64,000 bases of DNA from Actinomyces sp. (GCF_030530635.1 NZ_JAUMUL010000002.1:11488-75487), one strand, 5' to 3'. Numbered from the stretch's first letter, positions 25,360 through 34,518 are shown. A program made the numbers and translations. Notes: a model not told the origin generated them from the letters alone.

Positions 25360-26853
25360 ATGCAGCTCACCCTGTCCGATATCCACCACACCTACCCCGG
25401 TGCCGCCTCTCCGGCGCTGGCCGGCGTAACCGCCACCTTCCCGGCCGGCTGGACCGGCGTCGTCGGCGACAACGGCTGTGGCAAGACCACCCTCGCCCGC
25501 ATCGCCTGCGGGGAGCTGACGCCCGACGTCGGCGCAGTGGCTCCGCGGCTGGTGGCCTACTACTGTGCCCAGGACGCCGCCGCGCCACCGCTGACGCTGA
25601 TGGACTTCGCCTGCGCCTATGACGAGGTCGCCATGCGGCTGCGCCGCGACCTGCGTCTCGCCGACGAGTGGGCCTGGCGCTACGACACGCTCTCGGGCGG
25701 ACAACGCAAACTGGTCCAGGTCGCCTGTGCGCTGTGGGAGCGGCCGGACCTGCTGGTGGTTGACGAGCCGACCAACCACGCCGACACCTCGGCCCGCACA
25801 GCCATCCGTGCCGTCCTGGCGCGTTTCACCGGCATCGGCATCCTCATCTCCCACGACCGCGCCCTGCTGGACGCCCTGTGCACTCAGTGCCTGTTCATGA
25901 ACGCCGGAACCGCTGCCATGCGGCCGGGCGGTTACACACAGGGCTTCGCCCAGGCCGAGTTGGAGCGGAAGGGAGCCCTCCGGCGCCGCGAGGCGGCCAA
26001 ACGGGAGCGGCGGCGCCTGGCCCGGGAGACCCAACGACGCCGCGAGGAGGCCTCTCGCGCCGCCTCCCGCCGCTCCGCCCGCAACATCGCCAAGCACGAT
26101 AACGACGCACGCTTCCGCCGACGCTTAGCCGTGGTGAGTGGACAGGACGGCAAGACGGGTCGGCTCGCCTCCCGCATGGAGGCCCGGCTCGCCCGCGCGA
26201 ACGCCCAGGTGGAGGCCTTGCACATCGACAAGCGCTACGACACCGACCTGTGGGTCGACTCCGCCCCGAGCCGACGGCCCGTACTGCTGCGTACACAGCC
26301 GCTCACCCTGCCCCTGGGGGAGGCCACAGTGCTGCGCACACCGGTGCTCGCTCTGGACAATCGCGACCACGTGGCACTGCTGGGGGACAACGGTACCGGC
26401 AAGACCACGCTCGTCCGCGCCCTGCTGGCGCAGCTGCCGGAGGATACGGCCTGCCTGCACGTGCCCCAGGAGCCCGATCGAGCGGCGCGGGAAGCGGCAC
26501 TGGCACGCCTGTCCGGGCTGGAGGCCGAACGACTGGGCCGCGTGCTGTCGATCGTGGCCGGGCTCAACTCCGTCCCGGACCGGGTCCTGGCGGGGGAGGA
26601 GGTCAGCCCCGGGGAGATGCGCAAACTCATGCTCGCACTCGGCGTCCTCGACCGACCGGAGCTGATTGTCATGGACGAGCCCACCAATCACCTGGACATC
26701 GGCTCCATCCGGGCGCTGGAGGGGATGCTAGCCGGCTATCCCGGGGCGCTGCTGCTCGTCTCCCACGACGCCGCCCTGGTGGAGGCGAGCACCTCCACCA
26801 CCTGGCGGATTCATTGGCAGGATGCGGGCGAACTGCGACTGCGAGTGGAATAG
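25360..26853 (+). CDS. ABC-F family ATPase
   Basis: A 497-residue protein with two ABC cassettes and no membrane segment. The ATG at 25360 follows GAGGAGG; an in-frame ATG at 25273 is less likely. Cassette 1 has GDNGCGKTT, signature LSGGQ and VVDEPTNHAD; cassette 2 has GDNGTGKTT, a degenerate signature (VSPGE) and VMDEPTNHLD. Between them is a long Arg/Glu-rich linker (~residues 200-275), the P-site tRNA interaction motif region. ABC-F proteins act on the ribosome, either in translation or by displacing antibiotics. Which applies here cannot be decided from sequence. Confidence 0.88.
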   Translation: MQLTLSDIHHTYPGAASPALAGVTATFPAGWTGVVGDNGCGKTTLARIACGELTPDVGAVAPRLVAYYCAQDAAAPPLTLMDFACAYDEVAMRLRRDLRLADEWAWRYDTLSGGQRKLVQVACALWERPDLLVVDEPTNHADTSARTAIRAVLARFTGIGILISHDRALLDALCTQCLFMNAGTAAMRPGGYTQGFAQAELERKGALRRREAAKRERRRLARETQRRREEASRAASRRSARNIAKHDNDARFRRRLAVVSGQDGKTGRLASRMEARLARANAQVEALHIDKRYDTDLWVDSAPSRRPVLLRTQPLTLPLGEATVLRTPVLALDNRDHVALLGDNGTGKTTLVRALLAQLPEDTACLHVPQEPDRAAREAALARLSGLEAERLGRVLSIVAGLNSVPDRVLAGEEVSPGEMRKLMLALGVLDRPELIVMDEPTNHLDIGSIRALEGMLAGYPGALLLVSHDAALVEASTSTTWRIHWQDAGELRLRVE

Positions 26854-26909
26854 CGCCGGAGCCGTCGGCCCGGTCACTTGACGGGTCCGACGCCGTGAGA
26901 TACGCCCGT

Positions 26910-26945
26910 GGCGGCCGGGTGGGGAGCAGACCCCGCCCGGCCGCC
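26910..26945. terminator. Bidirectional terminator hairpin
   Basis: GGCGGCCGGG-T-GGGG and CCCC-G-CCCGGCCGCC pair over 14 of 15 positions around a 6-base loop (AGCAGA). It lies between the convergent ABC-F gene and the sugar-binding protein gene and could stop transcription from both sides. Confidence 0.7.
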
Positions 26946-26963
26946 GGGCTGCCCCGTCTCGGG

Positions 26964-28079
26964 TCAGTCGTACAGCAGCACGGAGATGTCCTCATCATCG
27001 ATGTTGGAGGCGTCGTACCAGTGTGAACCGGTGTCCACGTCCGCAACGGTCTCACCATTGGCCGCCTGCACGGCCAGTGACACCGCCTGGTATCCCATCT
27101 GGTAGGGGTCCTGAGTCACCGAGCCGAGGAAGGCCCCGGAGCTCACGGCGTCCTTCTGCGACGTGCCGGCGTCGAAACCGACCACCAGCAGGTCCTTGTA
27201 GCGGCCGGAGTCGCGATCCAGCTGGGAGGCGTCTGCGGTGGCGCTGATGACACCGTTGACCGCGTCCTGGTTGGCGGCGAACAGGGCCACCAGTCCATCC
27301 GTGGACAGGATCGAGGTGGCGGCGGACTGGATGTCCGCCTGGCTGGTGGTGGGCGGCACGGTCACCACGATCTTCACCTTCGCGGGATTGGACGAGGGCG
27401 TGGTCCAACGCTGCTGTCCGGATAGGTCCACCGCACCGGCGAGACCGTCGAGTTTCTCCAGCTCGGTCACGAGGGTGGCAGTGAATCCGTCCACGCGCTG
27501 GACGATTGAACCGGAGGTGGAGTCCTGGGCCAGTACCCCGATGACGGCGGGGGAGGCTGCGCTGGCGGAGGCCAGGGCGGATTGCAGAGCGGCATTCGAG
27601 GCAAGGTTGGTGGCGACGTTTCCACCGGCGACCTCATTATCGGTGGTGGCGGTGGCCAGCACCGCACCGGAGGCGTCATCGGGCACCCCCGAGTCGAAGC
27701 CGATCACTGGAATGTTCTGGTTCTTGGCGTTCACCAGGGCGTCTTGGACGGCGTCTGGCTGGCAGGCCGCCAGGGCGATCGCAGCCGGTCGCTGGTTCAC
27801 CGCCGAAGCGAGCTGCTCCACCTGTTGGGAGACGTTGCTCTCCGCATCCGGTCCGTTGGTCTCCAGGTCGACGCCGAGCTCATCGGCGGCGTCCTGGGCG
27901 CCCTTGAATGCGGCCTGATAGAACTGGTTCTGGTAGCTCTTGGAGATGATGATGACCTTCATCTTCCCGTCCGCACCGGCGGAGCCGCCGTCGTCGCTGC
28001 ACGCGGCCAGCAAGGGCAGGGAGCAGGCGGAGGCGAGTGCTGCCGTCAGTGCGGTCCTCCGGGTGAGCATGGTGGTCAT
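26964..28079 (-). CDS. Sugar ABC transporter substrate-binding lipoprotein
   Basis: A 371-residue periplasmic-binding protein of the ribose type. A signal peptide ends in a lipobox with Cys27 (LLAAC). The mature protein starts its first lobe with KVIIISKSYQNQFYQAAFKG and later has IGFDSGVPD and VVGFDAGTSQKDAV, typical of RbsB-like sugar binders. It is the third gene of the operon rbsA-like, rbsC-like, binding protein, and follows the permease by 48 bases behind AGGAAAGG. The sugar is unknown. Confidence 0.88.
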   Translation of the reverse strand: MTTMLTRRTALTAALASACSLPLLAACSDDGGSAGADGKMKVIIISKSYQNQFYQAAFKGAQDAADELGVDLETNGPDAESNVSQQVEQLASAVNQRPAAIALAACQPDAVQDALVNAKNQNIPVIGFDSGVPDDASGAVLATATTDNEVAGGNVATNLASNAALQSALASASAASPAVIGVLAQDSTSGSIVQRVDGFTATLVTELEKLDGLAGAVDLSGQQRWTTPSSNPAKVKIVVTVPPTTSQADIQSAATSILSTDGLVALFAANQDAVNGVISATADASQLDRDSGRYKDLLVVGFDAGTSQKDAVSSGAFLGSVTQDPYQMGYQAVSLAVQAANGETVADVDTGSHWYDASNIDDEDISVLLYD

Positions 28080-28127
28080 GGTTGTTTTCCTTTCCTGTGT
28101 GGGGTGGGGGGTGAATTGGTATTGGAC

Positions 28128-29111
28128 TCACGCGCGGCCGGCGCGGCGGGTGCGGATGACATCAAGCAGAACTGCGAGCACCACGACGACGCCGATCAGG
28201 ACCTGCTGCCACTGCACGGGCAGGCCCATCGACAGCAGGCCGGTCTTGAGCACGGAGATGACGAAGACGCCGATGATGGTTCCCCACAGGGAGCCGACGC
28301 CGCCCGCCAGGGAGGTCCCGCCGATCACGCAGGCGGCGATGGCGTACATCTCCTGGCCGTTTCCGGTCTGCGGGGTGATGGAGGAGAAAGTGGCGGCGTA
28401 GATGACGCCGGCCAGTCCGCAGAAGAAGCCGTTGAGTACGTAGACCCAGAACTTCCAACGGGACACGACCACGCCCGAAAGCTCGACGGCCTCCTCGTTG
28501 GAGCCGATGGCGTAGGTGTAGCGGCCCAGCTTGGTGCGGGTGAGGATGAACCAGGCGATCACGAAGAAGGCGGCCAGCCAGATGATGCCCACGGGCAGGT
28601 TCCCCGCCTTGTACAGGACGGTTTTGAACCAGCCGTCCTCGGAGGTGAGACTGGGGTAGGTCTGAGTCTGCACCTGGGCGATCACCGCGCACAGGCCCAG
28701 GGAGGCGAACTGCATGCCCAGGGTGGCGATGAATGGCGGAATGTGCAGGAAGCCGACCAGGATCCCGTTACCGATGCCGAAGGCGACCCCGGTTGCGAGC
28801 ACTATCAGCAGCGCGACGCCGATAGGCAGGTGCCACACGTTGTAGGCCACGCCCCCAACCAGCGCGGAGCCGACCATGACCGTTCCGGAGGATAGGTCGA
28901 TGCCGGCGGTGATGATGACGAAGGTCATGCCGATGGCCAGGAAGCCGATGTAATAGGAGGAGTCCAGGATCGAAACGAAGGTGCTGGGGGATAGGAAGTG
29001 ATTGCCGAATACGGCGAAGAACCCATACAGGATGATCAGTGCGGCCAGCGCCATCAACTGCTGCATTGGCAGTGCCCGCAGTGGGTTGTTCTTGGTGATG
29101 TTTGCGCTCAT
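28128..29111 (-). CDS. Sugar ABC transporter permease (RbsC-like)
   Basis: A 327-residue integral membrane protein with about 8-10 hydrophobic helices. The EAA-like region ALVGGVAYNVWHLPIG and later YAIGSNEEAVELSGV (the conserved GxNxxAAxxSG loop of ribose-type permeases) place it in the BPD_transp_2 family. The start overlaps the ATPase stop by ATGA. It forms the channel for the sugar bound by the product of the 26964-28079 gene. Confidence 0.92.
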   Translation of the reverse strand: MSANITKNNPLRALPMQQLMALAALIILYGFFAVFGNHFLSPSTFVSILDSSYYIGFLAIGMTFVIITAGIDLSSGTVMVGSALVGGVAYNVWHLPIGVALLIVLATGVAFGIGNGILVGFLHIPPFIATLGMQFASLGLCAVIAQVQTQTYPSLTSEDGWFKTVLYKAGNLPVGIIWLAAFFVIAWFILTRTKLGRYTYAIGSNEEAVELSGVVVSRWKFWVYVLNGFFCGLAGVIYAATFSSITPQTGNGQEMYAIAACVIGGTSLAGGVGSLWGTIIGVFVISVLKTGLLSMGLPVQWQQVLIGVVVVLAVLLDVIRTRRAGRA

Positions 29112-30622
29112 GCTGCGCGACCTTCTTCCTGCTTGGTGGCCAATTCCATGATCTTGATCTGAGTTGCCTCGGAGGCATCCAGCTCTCCGGTCTTGCGTCC
29201 CTCGCGCATGACGACCACGCGATCGGACAGGTGCAGGACCTCATCGAGGTCGGAGGAGACGAGGATGATTGACTTCCCCTGCGCTACCAGATCCCGCATG
29301 AGTTGATAGATCTCCGCGCGGGCGCCGATATCGATGCCGCGGGTCGGCTCATCGAAGATGAGGACGTCGACGTCGCGCAGCAGCCATTTGCCCAGGACCA
29401 CCTTCTGCTGGTTCCCGCCGGAGAGGTTGCGCACGCGCTGGCGTGTGGATGGGGTCTTTATGCGCAGCATGTCCACGTACTTGCGGGTTGCGCGCTGTAC
29501 GGCCCGCTCGTGCACGACCGTGGCGGTGGTGAAGGCGTCATAGGAGGCCAGGACCGTGTTGTCACTGACGGATAGGCCCGTGACCAGGCCGAAGCGCTTG
29601 CGGTCCTCGGATAGGTAGGCGATCCCGGCGCGAATGGCGTCCTTGGGACGACGGAAGGACACCTCGGCTCCGTTGACCTCCAGCCGTCCCGATGTGGGGC
29701 GGTCGGCGCCTGCGACGATCCGCATCGCCTCGGTGCGCCCGGCCCCGACCAGGCCCGCGAAGCCGAGGATCTCGCCGCGATGAAGGGTGAAGGACACATC
29801 CTTGACGTCGGCGGAGGCCAGATGCTCGGCCCGCATGACGACGGGGGCGTCGGGGGCCACCTCGGAGTGGGCCTTCGGGGTGTTGACGACCTGCCTGCCC
29901 ACCATCATCTCGATGATCTCGTTGAGGTCGGTGGCGGATGCCTTGAGTGTGCCCACGTGCGCGCCGTCGCGCAGGACCGTGATGCGGTCGGCTATGGCCA
30001 TGACTTCGTGCATGCGGTGGGAGATATAGACGACCGAGACACCACGGTCCCGCAGGCGCCGCACGCGTTGGAGCAGTTCGGCGCTCTCGGCCTCCGACAA
30101 TGCTGCCGTCGGCTCGTCCAGGATCAGCACCTTGGTCGCCTCGAAGGACATGGCGCGCACGATCTCCACCAGTTGCGCCTTGGAGACCGAGAGGTTCCGC
30201 AGCAGGGCCTGTGGGGCGACGTCGACCTCATGCTCGTCGAGCAGCTCCTGGGCGCGCCGATTCAGCACCCGGTCGGAGAGCAACAGGGAGGAGGACTCCC
30301 GGCCGATGAAGATGTTCTGCGCGACTGTCAGATCGGCCATCATGTTCAGCTCCTGATGGACGATGGCGATCCCGGCCCGCTGGGCGTCGCGAATGGAGCG
30401 GAAGGCCGCCGGGGTGCCGTCGTACTCGTAGCTGCCCCCGAAGTTCGGGTGGATGCCGGTGAGGATCTTGACGAGGGTGGACTTGCCGGCGCCGTTCTCG
30501 CCGACAAGGGCGTGCACCTCGCCGGGGAGCAGGTCGAAGGAGACGCCGCTGAGCGCCTGGACTCCGGGAAAGGACTTGGAGACGTCCCTCAGTCTCAGCC
30601 GGGGTGGTTGTGGTGGTGCCAT
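29108..30622 (-). CDS. Sugar ABC transporter ATPase (RbsA-like, two cassettes)
   Basis: A 504-residue ATPase with two fused ABC domains. Cassette 1: GENGAGKST, ILDEPTAALS. Cassette 2: a degenerate P-loop GLVGAGRTE, signature NLSGGNQQKV and IFDEPTRGID. This duplicated form with a degenerate second P-loop is standard for RbsA/XylG/MglA-type importers. It is first in the minus-strand operon, divergent from the LacI gene, with a LacI-type operator between them. Confidence 0.93.
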   Translation of the reverse strand: MAPPQPPRLRLRDVSKSFPGVQALSGVSFDLLPGEVHALVGENGAGKSTLVKILTGIHPNFGGSYEYDGTPAAFRSIRDAQRAGIAIVHQELNMMADLTVAQNIFIGRESSSLLLSDRVLNRRAQELLDEHEVDVAPQALLRNLSVSKAQLVEIVRAMSFEATKVLILDEPTAALSEAESAELLQRVRRLRDRGVSVVYISHRMHEVMAIADRITVLRDGAHVGTLKASATDLNEIIEMMVGRQVVNTPKAHSEVAPDAPVVMRAEHLASADVKDVSFTLHRGEILGFAGLVGAGRTEAMRIVAGADRPTSGRLEVNGAEVSFRRPKDAIRAGIAYLSEDRKRFGLVTGLSVSDNTVLASYDAFTTATVVHERAVQRATRKYVDMLRIKTPSTRQRVRNLSGGNQQKVVLGKWLLRDVDVLIFDEPTRGIDIGARAEIYQLMRDLVAQGKSIILVSSDLDEVLHLSDRVVVMREGRKTGELDASEATQIKIMELATKQEEGRAA

Positions 30623-30740
30623 ATCTGCTCCATTGCTATGAGGTGAGCCGCACTCGGCGGCGCGGGCGGGTTGGGACGGCCGCCTATGCGGTCGCCGGTA
30701 GGGGATACCAGAACGCCTCCAAATGGCGGCGTTCCAGTAC

Positions 30741-30754
30741 TGACAACGATGTCA
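30741..30754. promoter_or_regulatory. LacI-family operator
   Basis: TGACAACGATGTCA is a near-perfect 14-bp palindrome with the CG centre typical of LacI-family sites; it fits the cre-like pattern TGWNANCGNTNWCA at every position. It lies between the divergent sugar transporter operon and the LacI gene, where it could control both. Confidence 0.7.
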
Positions 30755-30823
30755 ATCGCGGTTCCGATGGTACGGTTGGATGCCACTTGGGTCAAGTGCG
30801 TTTCAAGAATCGGGGAGGAGAGC

Positions 30824-31876
30824 GTGGCGTCATACTCGACTGCCGACGCGGCGCCGGGGGCGCAGCGTCGAGCCACCATGAAGCAGGTCGCCCGCCTGGC
30901 GGGAGTCGGCGTGAAGACTGTTTCGCGCGTGGTCAACGGCGAGCCGAACGTCTCCGACGCCACCGCCGAGCGCGTCTGGGAGGCGGTGCGTGAACTCGAC
31001 TACCACGTGGACCTGCGCGCCGGCAGCCTGCGCCGCCCGGGTGGAGCCACACGCACCATCGCGCTACTGGTAGCCAGTGTCGACAATCCCTTCGCCGGAG
31101 AACTCCACCGGGGCGTGGAGGATGTGGCCCGGGAGCACGATGTGGCGGTGCTGGCCTCCAGCCTGGACGAGGAGCCGGACCGGGAGGTGGCGGCGGTGGA
31201 GGACTCCATCCGCCGCCACGTGGACGGGATCATCGTCAACACCACCACGGTGGACGGGGTCGCACTGGAGCGGGTACTGCATCTGGGCGTGCCGATCATC
31301 TTCGTGGACCGGGCCCCGCATGGCATCGAGGCCGACTGTGTGACCAGTGATACCCGGGCGGCGGCCGAGCTCGCCACACTGCACCTGCTTGCCCGTGGCC
31401 ACCGCCGTATTGCCCTGCTCACTGAGCGCTTGAATGTGGCCACCGCGGTGGAGCGGCGAGAAGGATTCGCTGCCGCATTCGCGTCCCGCGGTGCCGACGT
31501 CGAAGGCGCGATCGTGGTATCCGGACTGGTGGGGCCGACGGCGGCCGAACGCGCCGTAGTCGAACTCGTCGGCGGGCCGCAGCCCCCGACGGCGATCTTC
31601 AGCGGGCAGAATCTGCTCACCGAGGGGGCGCTGCAAGCGCTACACAAGTTGGAACTGCGGAGGCGGATAGCGCATGTCGGCTTCGACGACCTGCCGTTGG
31701 CGGACATGCTTACGCCCGCGCTCACCGTGGTGCGGCAGGACCCCCGGCGCATGGGAAGGGTGGCTGCGCAGCGGCTGTTCCGCCGTCTGGAGGGTGAGGC
31801 CCTGCAATCGGAACACATTGTGATCCCCACGCAGTTCATTGCTCGCGGCAGTGGGGAGATCGAGCCCGGCGCCTAG
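30824..31876 (+). CDS. LacI-family regulator of the adjacent sugar transporter
   Basis: About 350 residues from a GTG with GGGGAGGAG immediately upstream; longer starts are possible but run through the promoter. The N-terminal DNA-binding helix-turn-helix reads TMKQVARLAGVGVKTVSRVV. The rest is a periplasmic-binding-protein-like sensor with IIFVDRAPHG and IAHVGFDDLPLADM. It is divergent from the ribose-type operon and shares a 200-base control region with it. It probably represses that operon until its sugar binds. Confidence 0.9.
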   Translation: MASYSTADAAPGAQRRATMKQVARLAGVGVKTVSRVVNGEPNVSDATAERVWEAVRELDYHVDLRAGSLRRPGGATRTIALLVASVDNPFAGELHRGVEDVAREHDVAVLASSLDEEPDREVAAVEDSIRRHVDGIIVNTTTVDGVALERVLHLGVPIIFVDRAPHGIEADCVTSDTRAAAELATLHLLARGHRRIALLTERLNVATAVERREGFAAAFASRGADVEGAIVVSGLVGPTAAERAVVELVGGPQPPTAIFSGQNLLTEGALQALHKLELRRRIAHVGFDDLPLADMLTPALTVVRQDPRRMGRVAAQRLFRRLEGEALQSEHIVIPTQFIARGSGEIEPGA

Positions 31877-31968
31877 GGTGGTCATTTGAGTCGTCGGCTG
31901 TGGACGCTCGGGGAGTTCCAAGGGGTGTCGGAGAATGTCGGCGGTACCGGTCTCAAAGCAGGGGGCTA

Positions 31969-32877
31969 CTAGCGGGTTACGGGAGCGTCGTCGGCGGCCA
32001 GCGAAGCGCGCAGCCGGTCCAGGAAGCGCTCCGCGATGGGGGACAGGGTCTGCTGGCGGCGCCAGATGAGGTACATCCGCGACTCGAGTTCCGGCTCCAG
32101 TGGGCGGAAGGCCAGTCCGCTGGAGGGGCTGGTGTCCACCAGGCGGTCGAAGGTGAGCAGGTAGCCCAGGCCCTCGCGGGCGAACACCGCGCCGTTGTAA
32201 GGCAGGCGGAAGGTGCCTTCAAGTCGCAGCTCACCCATGCGGCTGCCTGCCCAGGCCGGGATGTCCCGTGCCCAGGACTGCTCCGAGCAGAACAGCGGCA
32301 GTCCCGCCAGGTCGTCCACGGTGACGGTCTCCTTGCCGGCCAGGGCGTCGTCGCGCCGCAGCACCACGCCCCACCTGTCCGCCGCGGGCAGGGGCAGCGT
32401 CTCGTACCGGCTGAAGCGGTCGCCGTCGGGCTCCTCGACGATCGCCGCGAAGTCGAGCAGGCCCCGGTCCAGCTTCTCCGTGACCTGCTCGGTGTCGCCA
32501 CTGGTGACGTGGTAGTGCAGCCCGGGGCACTCCTGCTTGAGCAGCTTGAGATGCCGTGCGAGCAGACCCACCTGGTAGGACTCGGCCAGACCCAGATAGA
32601 GCTCGCCGCCGGTGACGTCCCCCAGGGCGAGGAAGTCGTTCTCAATCCGGTCCGCCAGGCCGATGAGGTCCTCGGCTCGTTCTCGCAGCAGCCGGCCCTC
32701 CTCCGTGAGTTCGATGCTGAAGGAGCGCCTGACGAACAATTTGTGCCCCAGCTCCCGCTCCAACGCCTTCATCTGCTTTGAAAGCGTCGGCTGTGAGACG
32801 TGCAGCTGTGCGGCGGCGCGGGTCATGTTCTCCTCTCGGGCGACGGCGGCGAAGTAGCGCAGCGTGCGGATCTCCAT
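31969..32877 (-). CDS. LysR-family regulator
   Basis: About 302 residues from ATG 32877 (MEIRTLRYF); an earlier ATG at 32904 adds nine residues. The N-terminal helix-turn-helix is MTRAAAQLHVSQPTLSKQMK, and the rest is a typical LysR effector-binding domain. It diverges from the alpha/beta hydrolase gene at 33052. That layout is classical for a LysR regulator and its target; the inducer is unknown. Confidence 0.9.
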   Translation of the reverse strand: MEIRTLRYFAAVAREENMTRAAAQLHVSQPTLSKQMKALERELGHKLFVRRSFSIELTEEGRLLRERAEDLIGLADRIENDFLALGDVTGGELYLGLAESYQVGLLARHLKLLKQECPGLHYHVTSGDTEQVTEKLDRGLLDFAAIVEEPDGDRFSRYETLPLPAADRWGVVLRRDDALAGKETVTVDDLAGLPLFCSEQSWARDIPAWAGSRMGELRLEGTFRLPYNGAVFAREGLGYLLTFDRLVDTSPSSGLAFRPLEPELESRMYLIWRRQQTLSPIAERFLDRLRASLAADDAPVTR

Positions 32878-32888
32878 GCCCAACATGA

Positions 32889-32917
32889 TATGCCAGAATC
32901 GCATGTCATGTATGCCA
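32889..32917. promoter_or_regulatory. Possible LysR binding repeats
   Basis: TATGCCA occurs twice (32889-32895 and 32911-32917) with a 22-base period, directly upstream of the LysR gene in the divergent region. Repeats spaced by two helical turns suit a LysR tetramer. No clear T-N11-A inverted site was confirmed. Confidence 0.35.
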
Positions 32918-33051
32918 AACGGTCATTAGCGTTATGTCGTCCGGACGGTTAATTTAGCTGTCAGGGGCGCCGCGGCACCGTGCCAGGACGCCAGACATAG
33001 CCACAGGCACCCGCAGATATCCGCAGACACGGAGAAACGGATCATCAGAAA

Positions 33052-34035
33052 ATGAGCACCGAGAACCTAGAACTGACCCAGGAGTGGGACAAGGTCTTCC
33101 CTCAGTCCGACGCCGTGGACCATGAGAAGGTCACCTTCCGCACCCGCTTCGGCATCACCCTGGCCGCTGACCTGTACAAGCCCAAGGATGCCGGTGGGCC
33201 ACTCCCGGCGCTGGCCGTGGCCGGGCCCTTCGGCGCCGTCAAGGAGCAGTCTTCCGGCCTGTACGCCCAGACCGTGGCCGAGCGCGGCTTCCTCGCGATC
33301 GCCTTCGACCCCAGCTTCACCGGTGAGTCCGGCGGCACGCCCCGCTACATGAACTCCCCGGACATCAACATCGAGGACTTCCAGGCCGCCGTCGACTTCC
33401 TGTCCGTGCGCGAGGACGTCGACCCCGAGTGCGTCGGCATCATCGGCATCTGCGGCTGGGGCGGCATGGCGCTGGCCGCCGCGGCCGCCGACCCGCGGAT
33501 CAAGGCCGCCGTGGTCTCCACCATGTACGACCTGAGCCGGGTGGCCGCCAACGGCTACTTCGACTCCGCCGACTCCGCCGAGGCCCGCAACCAGACGCGC
33601 GCCTCCGTGGCTGCCCAGCGCACCGCCGACTATCGCTCCGGCACCTACGCCCTGGCCGGCGGGGTGGTGGACCCGCTGCCCGACGACGCCCCCGGTTTCG
33701 TCAAGGACTACTACGCCTACTACAAGACGCCCCGCGGCTACCACCCCCGCTCCGTGAACTCCAACGACGGGTGGACCGTCATCGGCGGCTCCTCGCTGAT
33801 GAACGCGACCCTGCTCGGATACATCGAGGAGATTGAGAACGCCGTCATGATCGTCCACGGGGAGGCGGCTCACTCCTACTACATGGGTAAGGACGCCTTC
33901 GTCCGGCTGCAGGGGGACAACAAGGAATTCGTCTCCATCCCCGGCGCCTCCCACACCGATCTGTACGACGGCGGCGAGAACGGCGCCATCCCGTGGGAGA
34001 AGATCACCGAGTTCCTGCACGCGAACCTCGGCTGA
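33052..34035 (+). CDS. Alpha/beta hydrolase with cysteine at the nucleophile site
   Basis: A 327-residue alpha/beta hydrolase. The nucleophile elbow reads GICGWGG with Cys134 where most family members have Ser; dienelactone hydrolases and several related groups use Cys. A late IPGASHTDLYD supplies the expected catalytic His. There is no signal peptide, so it is cytoplasmic. It is divergent from the LysR gene and is followed by a strong hairpin terminator. The substrate is unknown. Confidence 0.85.
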   Translation: MSTENLELTQEWDKVFPQSDAVDHEKVTFRTRFGITLAADLYKPKDAGGPLPALAVAGPFGAVKEQSSGLYAQTVAERGFLAIAFDPSFTGESGGTPRYMNSPDINIEDFQAAVDFLSVREDVDPECVGIIGICGWGGMALAAAAADPRIKAAVVSTMYDLSRVAANGYFDSADSAEARNQTRASVAAQRTADYRSGTYALAGGVVDPLPDDAPGFVKDYYAYYKTPRGYHPRSVNSNDGWTVIGGSSLMNATLLGYIEEIENAVMIVHGEAAHSYYMGKDAFVRLQGDNKEFVSIPGASHTDLYDGGENGAIPWEKITEFLHANLG

Positions 34036-34075
34036 GCGACGCTCGCGGCCCGGGGTCGGGAGCGACATGGCGTTT

Positions 34076-34104
34076 GGGGCGGCCCGCCGTTGGTGGGCCG
34101 CCCC
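34076..34104 (+). terminator. Terminator hairpin after hydrolase
   Basis: GGGGCGGCCC (34076-34085) and GGGCCGCCCC (34095-34104) form a perfect 10-bp GC stem with a 9-base loop, 40 bases after the hydrolase stop. Confidence 0.75.
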
Positions 34105-34188
34105 GAAGGCTGGTTTCGGCCGCCGATGCCGTAGCGGAGCTTGTCCGGGGTGATGTGCCGAGGGGAAAAGTGGCTCGTCCGGTTGGGC

Positions 34189-34302
34189 GTTAACAACGCT
34201 ACTTAACGTTCTGCTGTATTCCTCGGGGGCCTTCAGCAGACGGTTAACCGGCGTTGTTAACCCCGAAGTGGCGTAGCAGACCGGGAAGCGGCGTTGCAGA
34301 CG
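34189..34302. repeat. Structured intergenic repeat, copy 2
   Basis: GTTAACAACGC (34189-34199) pairs perfectly with GCGTTGTTAAC (34251-34261). Inside, TTAACGTTCTGCTG (34203-34216) pairs with CAGCAGACGGTTAA (34235-34248) at 12 of 14 positions. Two tandem units follow: GGCGTAGCAGAC and GGCGTTGCAGAC. These match the GGCGTAGTAGAC unit of the 13979-14073 element and share its hairpin-plus-trailing-unit layout. Confidence 0.6.
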
Positions 34303-34333
34303 GACCCGCTTCCGGGCACCGGGGTGGTCGGCC

Positions 34334-34518
34334 CGAACACGTCCTTATACGCCCGAGAACGACCTGCGCTGGTCGAACACGTCCTCATGAGCCTGAAACC
34401 CTACCGAATGTGGAGGCTTTGGGGCGCACGAGGACGTTGTCGGCAAACCAGCACCTACCGAGCACGTCCCTATCCGCCCGAGTACGACCTCGTCAGCCTG
34501 AGCACGACCTCATCCGCC
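34334..34518. repeat. Degenerate 20-nt repeat array
   Basis: Units start at 34334, 34354, 34374, 34459, 34479 and 34499, for example CGAACACGTCCTTATACGCC and CGAGCACGTCCCTATCCGCC. A seventh unit is inverted at 34423-34442 (its complement is CGACAACGTCCTCGTGCGCC). The consensus is about CGARCACGWCCTNATNNGCC. The units abut directly, so this is not a CRISPR array. No protein-coding frame explains it. Confidence 0.65.

Noticed and set aside
34334..34518. CRISPR array
   Set aside because: Units are 20 nt, degenerate, directly abutting and partly inverted, with no unique spacers and no cas genes nearby.
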